Below, piece by piece: positions 19,595-28,690 of a stretch of DNA of 64,000 bases (position 1 is its first letter; each line of letters opens with the position of its first letter). Source of the DNA: Burkholderiales bacterium (GTDB taxonomy: Bacteria; Pseudomonadota; Gammaproteobacteria; Burkholderiales; Burkholderiaceae_C); contig JAGWTU010000021.1 in the NCBI GenBank assembly GCA_028868825.1, forward strand, positions 1 to 64,000, read 5' to 3'. Under the pieces are notes generated by a model. It saw nothing but the letters and a program-made list of their open reading frames with translations, ran no database searches and had not been told where the DNA came from. Made by a program: the position numbers and the translations under genes.

Positions 19595-20634
19595 TTCGTC
19601 GCTCCACGCACCGCCATACCGTCCTGCAGCTCGTAGTTGCCCAGGCTGACGACCGGCAGCGCCGGGTCCAGCGTCTGGCCGGGTGCGGCGGGCTGCACCG
19701 CCACCTGTCCGCCCTGTTCGATACCGGTGCGCACATCCACCCGGTGGGCCTTGCCCTGCCGCACCTGGAACAGGTAGGCCCCGTGCGCATCACGCAGCAC
19801 CGCCGATCGCGGCACGACCCAGCCGGCGGGGCGCGCGATGTCGATCGTCGCGCTCACGCGGGTGCCGGCCAGCAGGGCACCGGACGCGAGTTCGACGCGC
19901 ACGTCCACCAGCTGCGTCTGCGGGTTGACCATGCCGAAGACCTGGGTCACCCGGCCGCGCACCGGATGCGTCGCATCGACGACCGCCGCGACGCTCACCG
20001 GCATGCCGGCGCGTACCGTTCGCGCATCGCCGGGCTCCACGCCCATCAGCAGGTGCTGCCGGCCCTGGCGGGCCAGCTGCAGCAGCGGGGCGCCGGCGGC
20101 CACGCGATCACCCTGGGCCACCGACACGGCGGCGACCAGGCCGTCGAAGGGCGCCACCACGGCCTGGCGTGACCGGTCGGCACCGATGCCCTGTTGCATC
20201 TGCAGCGCTGCCTCGGCGTCGGCCACCGCCTTGTCGGCGGCGGCGAGTTGCGAGCGCGTGGCGAGTTGCTGCCCCAGCAGGGCGGCCACGCGGGCTCGCT
20301 CGCCCCGCGCATAGTCCAGCGCCTGCCGGGCCTGCCGGAAGCCGAGCTCGGCGTCGGCACTGTTGCCGAATTCGAGCAGCACCTGGCCCTGGCGCACGGG
20401 CTCCCCGGCGGCCACGCGCAGCCGCAGCACCTGCCCGGCGCGCGGCAGGCTCAGCGTCTGCAGGCTGTCGGTGTCGGGCGTGACCACGCCGTAGCCCGAG
20501 ACCACCTCGGGCAAGGCCCTGCGCACCAGCGCCACGGTCTCGACGCGCGCGCTGGGGCCATCGGCAGCGAGGGCCTGGCCACACAGTGCGATCCAGGCGA
20601 AGACCCAGGCAAGGCGGGCGGTCGGCAGCTTCAT
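19591..20634 (-). CDS. RND efflux periplasmic adaptor (membrane fusion protein)
   Basis: 347 aa with a cleavable signal (LAWVFAWIALCGQALAAD). HlyD/AcrA-type layout: a first barrel-sandwich half with RLRVAAGEPVRQGQVLLEF; a coiled-coil hairpin spanning about residues 95-150, rich in Ala/Arg/Gln; the second lipoyl half VVAPFDGLVAAVSVAQGDRV; then a beta-barrel with VRGRVTQVFGMVNPQTQLVDV. No lipobox Cys, so it is presumably anchored by interaction only. Both ends overlap neighbours by 4 bp, enforcing stoichiometric translation. Confidence 0.92.
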   Translation of the reverse strand: MKLPTARLAWVFAWIALCGQALAADGPSARVETVALVRRALPEVVSGYGVVTPDTDSLQTLSLPRAGQVLRLRVAAGEPVRQGQVLLEFGNSADAELGFRQARQALDYARGERARVAALLGQQLATRSQLAAADKAVADAEAALQMQQGIGADRSRQAVVAPFDGLVAAVSVAQGDRVAAGAPLLQLARQGRQHLLMGVEPGDARTVRAGMPVSVAAVVDATHPVRGRVTQVFGMVNPQTQLVDVRVELASGALLAGTRVSATIDIARPAGWVVPRSAVLRDAHGAYLFQVRQGKAHRVDVRTGIEQGGQVAVQPAAPGQTLDPALPVVSLGNYELQDGMAVRGATK

Positions 20635-22016
20635 CGGGGGGATTTCTGGTCGGGAGTGGGAAAGTCGGGGCCGAGCAGGGTCTGCAGCGCGATGTCCTGC
20701 TCCCGCAAGGCCTCGCGCAGCTGCAGCGCCTCGACCTGCTTGTCGGTCCAGGCCACGGTGATGCGTGTGTGATCGGCTGCGGTGAGGTTGCCGTCGCCGA
20801 AGGCCGCGTCGGCGCGCCGGGCCAGCCGGCCGAGTTCGACCACGCCGGCGTCGGTGCGCGTCCGTTGTGCCTGCAGCAGCGGGATGTTGGCCAGCGCGGC
20901 CTCGACCTCGCCGTGCGCGGCGTCCAGCCGCTGCTGGTATTCGTCATAGAGGCGCGCCCGCGTGGCCCGCTCGATAGCGATGTTGCCGCGGTTGGCATTG
21001 AGGATCGGCAGGCTGAGGCTCAGGCCGAAGCCCAGCGTGTAGAGGCCGCTCGTGTCGCGCGCGCGCGTGATGCCGACGCTGAGCGCCGGGAACTGCGCCA
21101 GCACCGCGCCGCGGTAGCTCGCTTCCTGCGAACGGTAGCCCGCCTGCAGCGCCAGCAGATCGGGGCGAAGCGCGAGCCGCTGGGCCAGATGGCTTCGCAC
21201 GGCGTGGAGATCCGGTGCGGCCGGCTCGGGGTCACCGACCAAGTCGAGCCGCACATCGGCGGCCAGCCCCAGCAGCCCGTCGAGCGCGATCGCGTCCTGC
21301 AGCTGCGTGCGCTGCAGCTCGTCGATCTGCTTCTCGACGCCTTGCAGCGCAGCGAGGTCGCTGGTCGAGGTGTCGAGCGTGACGTTGCCCGCCACCAGCG
21401 CCTGCCGGCTGCGTGCCGCGGCTGCCGCCAGCACGTAGCGCGATCGCGCCAACACAGCCAGCAGCCGTGCCTGTGAGCGCAGCCGCGTGAACAGCAGCCG
21501 CGCCTGACTCACCACCTGCCATTCCTGCCACAGCAGGTCGAGATTGACGCGGTCGACCTCGGCACCGGCTGCGGCCGAGCGCGACGAGCGCGCGAGCAGC
21601 GAGCCGACATCGAAGCCCAGGTTCAGGCCGAAGGCATTGGTGTTGCCCGCGGCACCGTTCGTCGGGTGGTCGCTGGTGATCGCCAGGCTCGGGTCCGGCA
21701 GCAGGCCGGCGGCGAAGGCCTGGGCGCGGGCAACGCCGAGGCCGTCGCGTGCGGCCTGCAACTGCGGGTTGCGGGCCACGGCGAGCATCGCGACCTCGTC
21801 GATGTCGAGGCCGTCGCTGGGATCGAACCGGTGGGACGCCAGCGACCGGAACGGCAGCTGCGCGGCGCTCACGCTCAGCGTCGTCACGTCGCGCGCCGCG
21901 GCCGCGGCCTGCGGCAGCGGCCTCGGCGTGTAGGTGGCACAACCGGCCAGCGCCCACAGCAGCAGGGCGCCGGCGGCGACGCGCGGCCGGGGGATCGATG
22001 CAGGTCCGGACTTCAT
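20631..22016 (-). CDS. Outer-membrane efflux lipoprotein (TolC/NodT family)
   Basis: 461 aa from ATG 22016. A lipobox LLLWALAGC (Cys about residue 26) shows it is an outer-membrane lipoprotein, as in OprM/NodT. The two repeated alpha-helical OEP domains are recognisable from DEVAMLAVARNPQLQAARDG and, in the second half, QRLALRPDLLALQAGYRSQEASY. Longer upstream start options lack a signal and would run into the b561 gene. It begins the three-gene pump operon; the cytochrome b561 gene ends 59 bp upstream on the same strand. Confidence 0.9.
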   Translation of the reverse strand: MKSGPASIPRPRVAAGALLLWALAGCATYTPRPLPQAAAAARDVTTLSVSAAQLPFRSLASHRFDPSDGLDIDEVAMLAVARNPQLQAARDGLGVARAQAFAAGLLPDPSLAITSDHPTNGAAGNTNAFGLNLGFDVGSLLARSSRSAAAGAEVDRVNLDLLWQEWQVVSQARLLFTRLRSQARLLAVLARSRYVLAAAAARSRQALVAGNVTLDTSTSDLAALQGVEKQIDELQRTQLQDAIALDGLLGLAADVRLDLVGDPEPAAPDLHAVRSHLAQRLALRPDLLALQAGYRSQEASYRGAVLAQFPALSVGITRARDTSGLYTLGFGLSLSLPILNANRGNIAIERATRARLYDEYQQRLDAAHGEVEAALANIPLLQAQRTRTDAGVVELGRLARRADAAFGDGNLTAADHTRITVAWTDKQVEALQLREALREQDIALQTLLGPDFPTPDQKSPR

Positions 22017-22075
22017 CGTTCGAGCCGAGCAGCCGCCACCCGGGCGCAGGTCCGATCCGGACAACGCAGGCCGCC

Positions 22076-22633
22076 TCATCGATTTCCTGCAGCCCAGCCC
22101 GGCAGCATGGACCGCAGGACGCCGTCCTTGAGGACGTGGTGATGGAACAGCCCGGCCGCCGCATGCACGCCCGCGAGCCACAGTATGGCGTCGCCGAGCC
22201 AGGTGTGGACCTCCGCAATGGTGGCGCCGAGCGCATGCGATTCGGCCCAGGGCGGGACGACGGTCACGCCCGGCAGCAGGGTGAGCGGATGGCCCTCCAG
22301 CCACGCGCCGCTGATCGCGGTGAGCGGCACGGCCAACAGTAGCACGTACAGGCCGGCCTGGACGACGCCGGCCGAGACGCGTATCCAGCGCGCGAGAGGC
22401 GGCGGTTCGGGATGCTGGTCGACGGCGCGCCACAGCAGCCGCAGCGCGGTCAGGGCCAGGACGCCGAGGCCGAGCGTCTCGTGCAGCTGCCGCTCAAAGT
22501 CCTGCGCGGCCGAATAGACCTGCGCTTCCGTGCCGCCTTGGCCGTAGAAGAAGGCCACCAGCACGAGAATGGCCGTCAGCCAATGCAAGGCCTGCGCCGG
22601 AACGCTGTATCGAGCGAGGGTCTTGGGTTCCAT
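22076..22633 (-). CDS. Cytochrome b561-family membrane protein
   Basis: 185 aa, four predicted membrane helices. Haem-ligand candidates are in the expected places: ALHWLTAILVL (His18), LHETLGLGVLALTALRLLWR (His51), and paired His in AEVHTWLGDAILWLAGVHAAAG. The family oxidises quinol or handles superoxide in the inner membrane (CybB-like). A GAAAGAAC stretch precedes the start. It lies between an FtsX-type permease and the efflux operon in the same direction; whether it serves either is unclear. Confidence 0.9.
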   Translation of the reverse strand: MEPKTLARYSVPAQALHWLTAILVLVAFFYGQGGTEAQVYSAAQDFERQLHETLGLGVLALTALRLLWRAVDQHPEPPPLARWIRVSAGVVQAGLYVLLLAVPLTAISGAWLEGHPLTLLPGVTVVPPWAESHALGATIAEVHTWLGDAILWLAGVHAAAGLFHHHVLKDGVLRSMLPGWAAGNR

Positions 22634-22703
22634 GGTTCTTTCTCTTGTCGATGCTCGTGCTCTTTGGGCGCGGGCCTAGCGGCGCGTTCCGCTGCCATGC
22701 GGG

Positions 22704-25352
22704 CTAACGCGTGCGCAGCGCCTCCAGGTCGGGGCGGGAGGACAACCGCTGCATCACCGCCAGCGCCAGCGCCGCGCAGGCCACCGCCGTGACGACAGTT
22801 GCCCCGAGATACAGCCACGGAACGACCAACGTCTCCGGCGGCGGATCGAAGGCGCCGGCCAGGATCGCGACCAGCGATTTCGCTAGCACGACGCCCGTCG
22901 CGGAGCCCAGCAGCAAGCCGGCACCGACCGTGAAGGCGCCTTCGGCGCGCAGGAAGGCGCCGATCTGGCGTGGCGTCGCGCCCAGCGCCGCCAGCACGGC
23001 GAAGTCGCGGCGGCGTTCGGCCAGGTTCAGCCCCAGGACGACGCCGGCGATGACGGCCACCAGCAGCACCGAGAAGCCGAGTTCCAGGCGCGTCAGCTGC
23101 CGCAGGTCAACGGCGGTCAGGCTGGAACTGATGATCGCCTGGGTCTCGCCGAGCGTGCTCACCCTGGCGCCCGGCAGCGACTGGGCCAGCTTGCGTGCCG
23201 CCTGCGCCACCGGCTGCGCGTCGCCGGCGGTGCGCAGCAGCACCCCCTCGGGCACAGGGGCGCCGGTGGCCTGCGCCAGGTAGGCCGCGTTGGCGACCAG
23301 GAACGAGTCCTTCAGCGCGGTCGGGAACTCCTTGACGTTGCCGACGAAGTGGAAGCGCACGCGGTGGTACTGGTGGTCCGCCGCGCTCTGCAGCCGCAGG
23401 TTCAGCTCGTCGCCGACGTGCAGCTGGAAGTCGCGCACCGTCTCCTCGGCCACCAGCACGCCGTCGGGCACGCGCTCGAGCGCGGCCAGCGTCGCGGCGG
23501 CATCGTGGTTGCCGAAGAAGGCGTCCGCCAGCGGCGTCACGTGGCCGATGCGCTTCGGGTCGATGCCGAACAGGTCCTGCAGGTCGGCGCCGACATAGGC
23601 CATGCGGTGCATCAGCGGCTCGGCGGCAACGACGCCCGGCAGCGCGCGCAGCGGCTCGAGCAGCGCACCCGCCGGTGCCGCGGTGCTGCCGCTGACATGG
23701 ACGTCGGCGCCGTTCGTCAGCAGCGCGTCGACGCGCGACTGCGCGTCGTAGGTGGTGTTGAAGATCGCCGTGGCGGTGGCAAAGGCGAAGGCCAGCGCCA
23801 CCAGCGCAGCCGCCGCGGCCACGCGGCGTCGCTGGCGCGCCAGCGACGCGGCCACCAGCGGCGCCAGGCCCCGGGGGTCAGATGCCCTGGCGGCCATCGG
23901 TCCGGCGCCGCGCTTCAGCGCTAGGCGGCCGAGCCGGATCCACAGCAGCCCGGCGCCCAGCCACAGGCAGGCCGGCGCCAGGAAGGCCTCGTAGTGCACG
24001 GCGGTCTGCGCCACGCCCTCGGTCGCCAGCACGATGCTGTAGCCGGTCTGCGCGAAGCGCCAGAACACCACGACGCCGACGGCGATGAGCGCCCCGTCCA
24101 GGCCCAGGCGCTGCCACAGCGGCGTCGCCACGGACGCGGCCTGCGACCGCGCGGCCGCCACTGTCGAGCCGGTGGCGTCGCGCCAGGCCGGCAGCACGAA
24201 GGCGGCAGCGGCCAGACCGAAGCCCAACAGCGCGGCCAGCGCGAACCAGGGCGCCGCCAGCCGGGTGTCGTCCAGGCCCCACGCCAGGCGCAGCGTGGCG
24301 GCGGCGACCAGCAGGCCCGCCGCCACGCCGGCGCTGCCGAGGGCCGCCGATTCCCACGCCGCCAGCCGCACCAGCCGCCCGACCGACGCGCCGCGGATGC
24401 GCAGCAGGGCCTGTTCGCGGCGCCGGCGCTCGCCGCCCGATGCGGCGATGCCCAGCGTGACGAGCGTCGCCAGTGCCGCGCCAGGCGCGCCGAGGAACAG
24501 GAACAACCCGCGCGCGTACAGCGCGTCGGCGCGCACCCCGTCCAGCCGCGCCGCCAGATTGTTGGCGACGGCGGCGCTGCCGGCCACGCGGGCCTCGAAG
24601 TTGTGGGCGATCTCCAGCGCCTGCACGTAGGCGGCGCCCGGGTCCGCGGGCAGGCGCGCCAGGTCGAGCCGCGCGTGCAGCTGGCGCCGCGCGCTGTCGG
24701 GGCGCACCGCGGCCTGCGGGTCGAACAGTGCGTGCCAGGTCGCGGCCGGCAGCACCACCACATTCTCCGGCGGCGCCTGCGGCGCAGTGCCCGCCGGCAC
24801 GCCGATGGCCTGGAACATCGCGTCAGCGTTCGGCAGGTTCACGATGCCGGCGACCTTCAGGTCGACCGGCGCCAGCCCCGGGCGCCGGACCGTGAAGGTG
24901 TCCCCGACGCCGACGTGCAGGTTGGCGGCCGTCTGCGTGGCGACGAGCGCGCCGTCGGCGGAGCCCAGCGCCACCGCGAACTGCCCCGGGAACCGCGTCG
25001 CGTAGTCGGCCTCGACACCCACGCCGACCCCGGCGCCGGTGGTCTGCGTCGTGCCCCCGGTGGTCGCGCCGAACGCGTCGACCGCGGCATAGCCGACATC
25101 GCGCACGGCCACCGGCGAGGCCGCCTTGCGCAGCGCGTCGCGCACCGCCGCGGCGTCGGCGCCCGGCGCCAGCAGGACCTGCCAGTGCACCGGCACACCG
25201 GCCAGCGCATGCTGCGTCATGGTCTGCGCCGACGACGCGACGAAGCTGCCCAGCGTGGCCAGCAGCGCGACCGTCAAGGCCATGCCGACGACGCTGCCCA
25301 GCACGCGTCCGCCGCGCCCGACGACGGTGCCGCGAAGCCACAGGCCGATCAC
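22704..25352 (-). CDS. FtsX-like ABC transporter permease, large two-domain type
   Basis: 882 aa, starting at GTG 25352 that overlaps the upstream stop. There is one N-terminal TM (VVGMALTVALLATLGSFVAS), then a long periplasmic MacB-PCD-like domain. Two clusters of TMs follow (about residues 275-420 and 470-520), then a second periplasmic domain, then three C-terminal TMs with the FtsX motif LNLAERRRDFAVLAALGATP. Such permeases act in mechanotransmission or lipoprotein/peptide handling rather than bulk import. It is directly coupled to two ATPase genes, so it may pair with either or both. Confidence 0.87.
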   Translation of the reverse strand: MIGLWLRGTVVGRGGRVLGSVVGMALTVALLATLGSFVASSAQTMTQHALAGVPVHWQVLLAPGADAAAVRDALRKAASPVAVRDVGYAAVDAFGATTGGTTQTTGAGVGVGVEADYATRFPGQFAVALGSADGALVATQTAANLHVGVGDTFTVRRPGLAPVDLKVAGIVNLPNADAMFQAIGVPAGTAPQAPPENVVVLPAATWHALFDPQAAVRPDSARRQLHARLDLARLPADPGAAYVQALEIAHNFEARVAGSAAVANNLAARLDGVRADALYARGLFLFLGAPGAALATLVTLGIAASGGERRRREQALLRIRGASVGRLVRLAAWESAALGSAGVAAGLLVAAATLRLAWGLDDTRLAAPWFALAALLGFGLAAAAFVLPAWRDATGSTVAAARSQAASVATPLWQRLGLDGALIAVGVVVFWRFAQTGYSIVLATEGVAQTAVHYEAFLAPACLWLGAGLLWIRLGRLALKRGAGPMAARASDPRGLAPLVAASLARQRRRVAAAAALVALAFAFATATAIFNTTYDAQSRVDALLTNGADVHVSGSTAAPAGALLEPLRALPGVVAAEPLMHRMAYVGADLQDLFGIDPKRIGHVTPLADAFFGNHDAAATLAALERVPDGVLVAEETVRDFQLHVGDELNLRLQSAADHQYHRVRFHFVGNVKEFPTALKDSFLVANAAYLAQATGAPVPEGVLLRTAGDAQPVAQAARKLAQSLPGARVSTLGETQAIISSSLTAVDLRQLTRLELGFSVLLVAVIAGVVLGLNLAERRRDFAVLAALGATPRQIGAFLRAEGAFTVGAGLLLGSATGVVLAKSLVAILAGAFDPPPETLVVPWLYLGATVVTAVACAALALAVMQRLSSRPDLEALRTR

Positions 25353-26023
25353 CGCGACGGCTCCCCAAGTGGCAGCGCGAGCCGGCCGTGGTCCATGCGC
25401 CAGCGCGTGGTCATGCGTGCGGCGACCGTCTCGTCGTGCGTCGCCAGCACCAGCGCCGCGTCGCTGTCGCCCAGCGCGGCGAGCAGCGCGTCGACGACCG
25501 ATTGCGCGGTCACGTGGTCGAGCTGCCCCGTCGGCTCGTCTGCCAGCACCAGCCGCGGCTGCAGCACGATTGCGCGCGCCACGCCCACGCGTTGCGCCTG
25601 GCCGCCGGACAGTTCATCGGGCAGCTTGTCGGCCAGGTCGGCCAGGCCGACGCGGTCCAGCGCGGCCAGCGCGGCTTCGCGGGGCCGGGGATGCTCGCCG
25701 AGCAGGCGCAGCGGCACCTCGACGTTCTCCGCCGCACTCAGCGACGGCAGCAGGTTCGGCGACTGGAAGACGACGCCGACGTGACGCGGCCGCAGTTGCT
25801 CGCGCGGCGCCAGCCCCGGCCAGTCGAGCCGGCCCGAGCTCGGCATATCGAGCCCGGCTATCAATTGCAGCAGCGTGGACTTGCCGCTGCCCGAAGGCCC
25901 GACGACGGCAATGCGCTCGCCCGCACGAACCTCGAAGCAGGCCGGTCGCAGCGCTTCGATCGGCGCATCGCGCGGGCCGAAGCGCCGCGCCACACCGTCG
26001 GCGGTCACCAGCAGCTCAGTCAT
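25349..26023 (-). CDS. ABC transporter ATP-binding protein (LolD/MacB type), distal copy
   Basis: 224 aa. Walker A GPSGSGKST, Q-loop GVVFQSPNLLPSLSA, signature LSGGQAQR, Walker B LVLADEPTGQLD, and the switch His in LATHDE are all present. The start ATG 26023 overlaps the preceding ATPase gene by 8 bp; a longer frame upstream is only read-through of that gene. It is of the LolD/MacB/FtsE class that partners FtsX-like permeases, and its stop overlaps the permease start. Confidence 0.9.
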   Translation of the reverse strand: MTELLVTADGVARRFGPRDAPIEALRPACFEVRAGERIAVVGPSGSGKSTLLQLIAGLDMPSSGRLDWPGLAPREQLRPRHVGVVFQSPNLLPSLSAAENVEVPLRLLGEHPRPREAALAALDRVGLADLADKLPDELSGGQAQRVGVARAIVLQPRLVLADEPTGQLDHVTAQSVVDALLAALGDSDAALVLATHDETVAARMTTRWRMDHGRLALPLGEPSR

Positions 26024-26732
26024 CGCCGATCCGCCCGTCCTGCATGCGCAGCACGCGGTCGGCCTGCGCGGCCAGGGCCTCGCTGTGGGTCGCCACCAGG
26101 ATCGCGGTGCCCGCCGCGCGCTGGGCGCGCAGGACCTCGAAGACCTGCTGCTCGGTCGCGGCGTCGACTTCGCCGGTGGGCTCGTCGGCCAGCAGCACCG
26201 GCGGCGATGCGACCAGCGCCACGGCGAGCCCGGCGCGCGCGACCTCGCCGCCCGACAGCTGCGCCGGTCGTGCCTGTCCGCGCTCGCCCAGGCCCAGCTG
26301 CTCGAGCAAGCGCCGGGCGTGATGTCGGTCGCCACGGCCGCACAGCGCGGACGCGAGGCGCAGGTTGTCGATCAGGCTCAGCGATGGCAGCAGGTTGTGC
26401 GACTGCATCAGGATGCCGATGCCGGCCGCGCGCTGGCGCGCCCGCTCGGCTTCGGGCCGTCGCGTCAGGCGCCGGCCGAGCAGGTCGACGTGGCCGCCGT
26501 CGGGCTCGTCGAGCCCGGCCAGGCAGTTCAGCAGGGTGGACTTGCCACTGCCCGAGGCACCGACCACCGCCACCCATTCGCCGGCCGCCACCTGCACGCT
26601 GACGCCGCGCAGCGCCAGCGTCTCGGCGTCACCGTCGTGGAAGAAGCGGTACAGGTCGACGCCGCGCAAGGCGACGGAAGCGCCGCGTGGCCTTGCCGCG
26701 GCTCCGGTTGCGCGGGTCGCTACTTCGCCCAT
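26016..26732 (-). CDS. ABC transporter ATP-binding protein (LolD/MacB type), proximal copy
   Basis: 238 aa from ATG 26732. Walker A GASGSGKST, signature LSGGEVAR (less usual E-V for Q-Q/Q-R), Walker B VLLADEPTGEVD, and the switch His in VATHSE are present. It overlaps the exported-protein gene by 13 bp and the next ATPase by 8 bp. Two non-identical ATPases for one permease suggest a heterodimeric ATPase or a permease whose two halves need different partners. Confidence 0.9.
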   Translation of the reverse strand: MGEVATRATGAAARPRGASVALRGVDLYRFFHDGDAETLALRGVSVQVAAGEWVAVVGASGSGKSTLLNCLAGLDEPDGGHVDLLGRRLTRRPEAERARQRAAGIGILMQSHNLLPSLSLIDNLRLASALCGRGDRHHARRLLEQLGLGERGQARPAQLSGGEVARAGLAVALVASPPVLLADEPTGEVDAATEQQVFEVLRAQRAAGTAILVATHSEALAAQADRVLRMQDGRIGDD

Positions 26733-27343
26733 GCGAAGCTCCGTGTGACGACGCGCCAGGGATCGACGTTGTCGGCGCCGACCGGCGCCGACAACGTCAT
26801 TGTCGCCAGCCGGCCGGCGCGCCACAGGAAGACGCCCTCGCAGTCGAGGCGGATGGCCTTGTCGGTGACCGGGTTGGGGTCGGAATTCGCGCGGTAGCGG
26901 ACGACCACGGCCGGTCCTGCAGGCAGCGTGAGCGCCCTGACGTCGAGCACCTCGACGGCCTTCGGCAGCCGCTGCAGCGCCGCCACCTCGTTCGCACGCA
27001 CGCTGGCGATGCTGGGGGCCGCAGGGCTCGGCGTCACCGTCACGCGGACGGCGTTGTACTTGTCGCTGAACAGCGCGCCGTCGGCCAGGTCGTGCCGCGC
27101 CCAGCCCTCGGGGACCTGGATCGAGAAGCCGAGGGGCGAACGCCAAGCGACGAAGGCCTGGTTGTCCGAGATGTCCCCCGGCGGGTTCTTCTCCACCGGC
27201 ATCGGTGCCACGGCGGCCATGGCGCCGGCACGGGTTTGCGCGAGGGCCGGCGCAGCCGCGCCCCCCAGCGCGCCGGCCAGTGCGAAGGTGGCCAGCGCGG
27301 CCAAGCGGCGGCGTCGGTCAGGGGTAGACCGGCGGACGGTCAC
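26720..27343 (-). CDS. Exported protein of unknown function in the ABC operon
   Basis: 207 aa, GTG start at 27343 overlapping the previous stop (GTGA). A twin-arginine-rich N-terminus (PDRRRRLAALATFALAGALG) leads a signal peptide cleaved near ALAQ. The mature part has FSIQVPEGWARHDL, followed by VRVTVTPSPAAP. That VPxGW start resembles PsbP/DUF1795-like lipoprotein folds, but I cannot assign a family firmly. The position before two ATPases and an FtsX permease suggests the periplasmic component of that system. Function unknown. Confidence 0.65.
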   Translation of the reverse strand: MTVRRSTPDRRRRLAALATFALAGALGGAAAPALAQTRAGAMAAVAPMPVEKNPPGDISDNQAFVAWRSPLGFSIQVPEGWARHDLADGALFSDKYNAVRVTVTPSPAAPSIASVRANEVAALQRLPKAVEVLDVRALTLPAGPAVVVRYRANSDPNPVTDKAIRLDCEGVFLWRAGRLATMTLSAPVGADNVDPWRVVTRSFAWAK

Positions 27344-28140
27344 GACTCAATCTCCTCGACCACTCGCACGGCACGCAGCTTCGCCCGCTGGCTCCAGGTG
27401 GCGTTGGCGACGAGCGCCAGGATCACCGACAGGAACGCCGCGCTGGTGCTGACCGTCCCCAGCCCAAGGCCGCCGTGTCCCGCCGACTGCGACAGCAGAT
27501 CGCCTAACGAGGCGCCGAAGGGTCGCGTCAGGATGTAGGCGATCCAGAACGCCAGCACCGCATTCAATCCGAACTTGAAGTGGGCCAGCGCCACGAGGAC
27601 GATCGTACTGCCGAAGGCCAGCGCCGACAGCAGGTAGCCCAGCTGCAGCGTTTCGGCGACCCAGTCGCCGGCGGCGGTGCCGAGGGCGAAGGTCAGCAGG
27701 ATGGCAGCCCAGTAGAAGAGCTCGCGGCGCAGCGTATAGACGGTGTGGATCGACAGCGTGCGCTCGCTGGCGTACCAGAACGCGAAGCAGGCTGCCAGGG
27801 CGAGCGCGAAGACGGCCGTGGTCAGGGCCAGCGGCACACCCAGCCCATCGGTGAGGTTGTCGGTGATCAGCGTGCCGACGACGCTGACGATCACCACCGC
27901 CAGCCAGTACGCCCACGGCATCAGGCGTCGCGTGGCGACCTGGCCGACGAGCGCGATCACGAGCAGCGCCGCCATCACCGCCGAGGTCCGCGACAGACCC
28001 AGGCCGAGACTGCTGTTGAGGAAGTCGGCCGCGGTCTCGCCCACCGTCGTGGCCATGATCTTGATCATCCAGAACGACAAGGTGACTTCGGGGACCTTGT
28101 TCATTCGGGACGCGAGTCCGACGCGGGAAAGCGGATCCAT
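27340..28140 (-). CDS. COG4705-type integral membrane protein
   Basis: 266 aa; ATG 28140 has AAGGAG about ten bases upstream, so the longer frame to 28425 (which overlaps the PepSY gene) is rejected. The pattern NKVPEVTLSFWMIKIMATTVGETAAD near the N-terminus is the hallmark of COG4705 'uncharacterised membrane-anchored protein', with eight or so TMs and a repeat-like LGTAAGDWVAE (two halves each with a T-x-G-E/D-x-x-A-D/E motif). Function is unknown, but these genes often adjoin PepSY proteins and two-component systems responding to metals or envelope stress. Confidence 0.85.
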   Translation of the reverse strand: MDPLSRVGLASRMNKVPEVTLSFWMIKIMATTVGETAADFLNSSLGLGLSRTSAVMAALLVIALVGQVATRRLMPWAYWLAVVIVSVVGTLITDNLTDGLGVPLALTTAVFALALAACFAFWYASERTLSIHTVYTLRRELFYWAAILLTFALGTAAGDWVAETLQLGYLLSALAFGSTIVLVALAHFKFGLNAVLAFWIAYILTRPFGASLGDLLSQSAGHGGLGLGTVSTSAAFLSVILALVANATWSQRAKLRAVRVVEEIES

Positions 28141-28219
28141 GTCTGGGAGCTCCTTGAAGGGAATTTGCGGGTAGGTGATCCGCGCGATGCGGGGTTGAAC
28201 AGGTACCGCTTGGGCCCTT

Positions 28220-28582
28220 TCAGTCGACGTCCTTTTCGTCATGCGACTCGCCGTGATAGTTCGTATCCTTGCGGGTCGACAGCACCTTGCCCGCAACCGC
28301 GTCCACCGTGACGTCGGTGAGCTGTTGGTCGGCAGCCGCCACCTCAATCTCGAAGACCGGTGCGCCGTTCTCGCTGCCGAGCTCGGCGCGCGTCGCGCGG
28401 CCTCCGGTGTGGTTCTGCGCGACATCGACGGCCTGCACCAGGCTCAGCCGGGCCTGGGCCAGCGAGGCGACGGCGTCGTCGTCTTCGTGCGCGCCCTCCG
28501 CGGCGAACACCGTGCCGGTGATCGCGATGGCGGCCGCGGCGGCGGCCAGAAGCGAGGTGGAGATTTTTGCGTTGCGGTTCAT
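28220..28582 (-). CDS. Secreted PepSY-domain protein
   Basis: 120 aa. The signal peptide STSLLAAAAAAIAITGTVFA is cleaved before AEGAHEDDD. The mature protein is one PepSY domain: ARLSLVQAVDVAQNHTGGRA followed by VFEIEV and VDAVAGKVLSTR, with an acidic His-rich tail (HGESHDEKD) that could bind metal. PepSY proteins inhibit or chaperone periplasmic activities. It lies directly after the sensor kinase gene and before COG4705. A tandem TAAG site lies 80 bp upstream of the start. Confidence 0.88.
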   Translation of the reverse strand: MNRNAKISTSLLAAAAAAIAITGTVFAAEGAHEDDDAVASLAQARLSLVQAVDVAQNHTGGRATRAELGSENGAPVFEIEVAAADQQLTDVTVDAVAGKVLSTRKDTNYHGESHDEKDVD

Positions 28583-28661
28583 AGAGGGTCCTTTTCGTGT
28601 CGGTTGCAGGCTCGGGCGGGCGCTCTCGCCTGCCCATGCAGTGCACTGTGCCGACGGGCGG

Positions 28662-28678
28662 CTTATCGCCGACTTAAG
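28662..28678 (-). promoter_or_regulatory. Tandem TAAG half-sites (PmrA/QseB-box-like) upstream of the PepSY gene
   Basis: Read on the minus strand: CTTAAGTCGGCGATAAG, two six-base half-sites ending in TAAG with a 5-bp gap. This spacing equals one helical turn and matches the published PmrA box form yTTAAk-N5-yTTAAk at most positions. It stands 80 bp before the PepSY start, in the gap after the kinase gene, and resembles the site at 33007-33023. Confidence 0.55.
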
Positions 28679-28690
28679 GGCATGCTCGCG

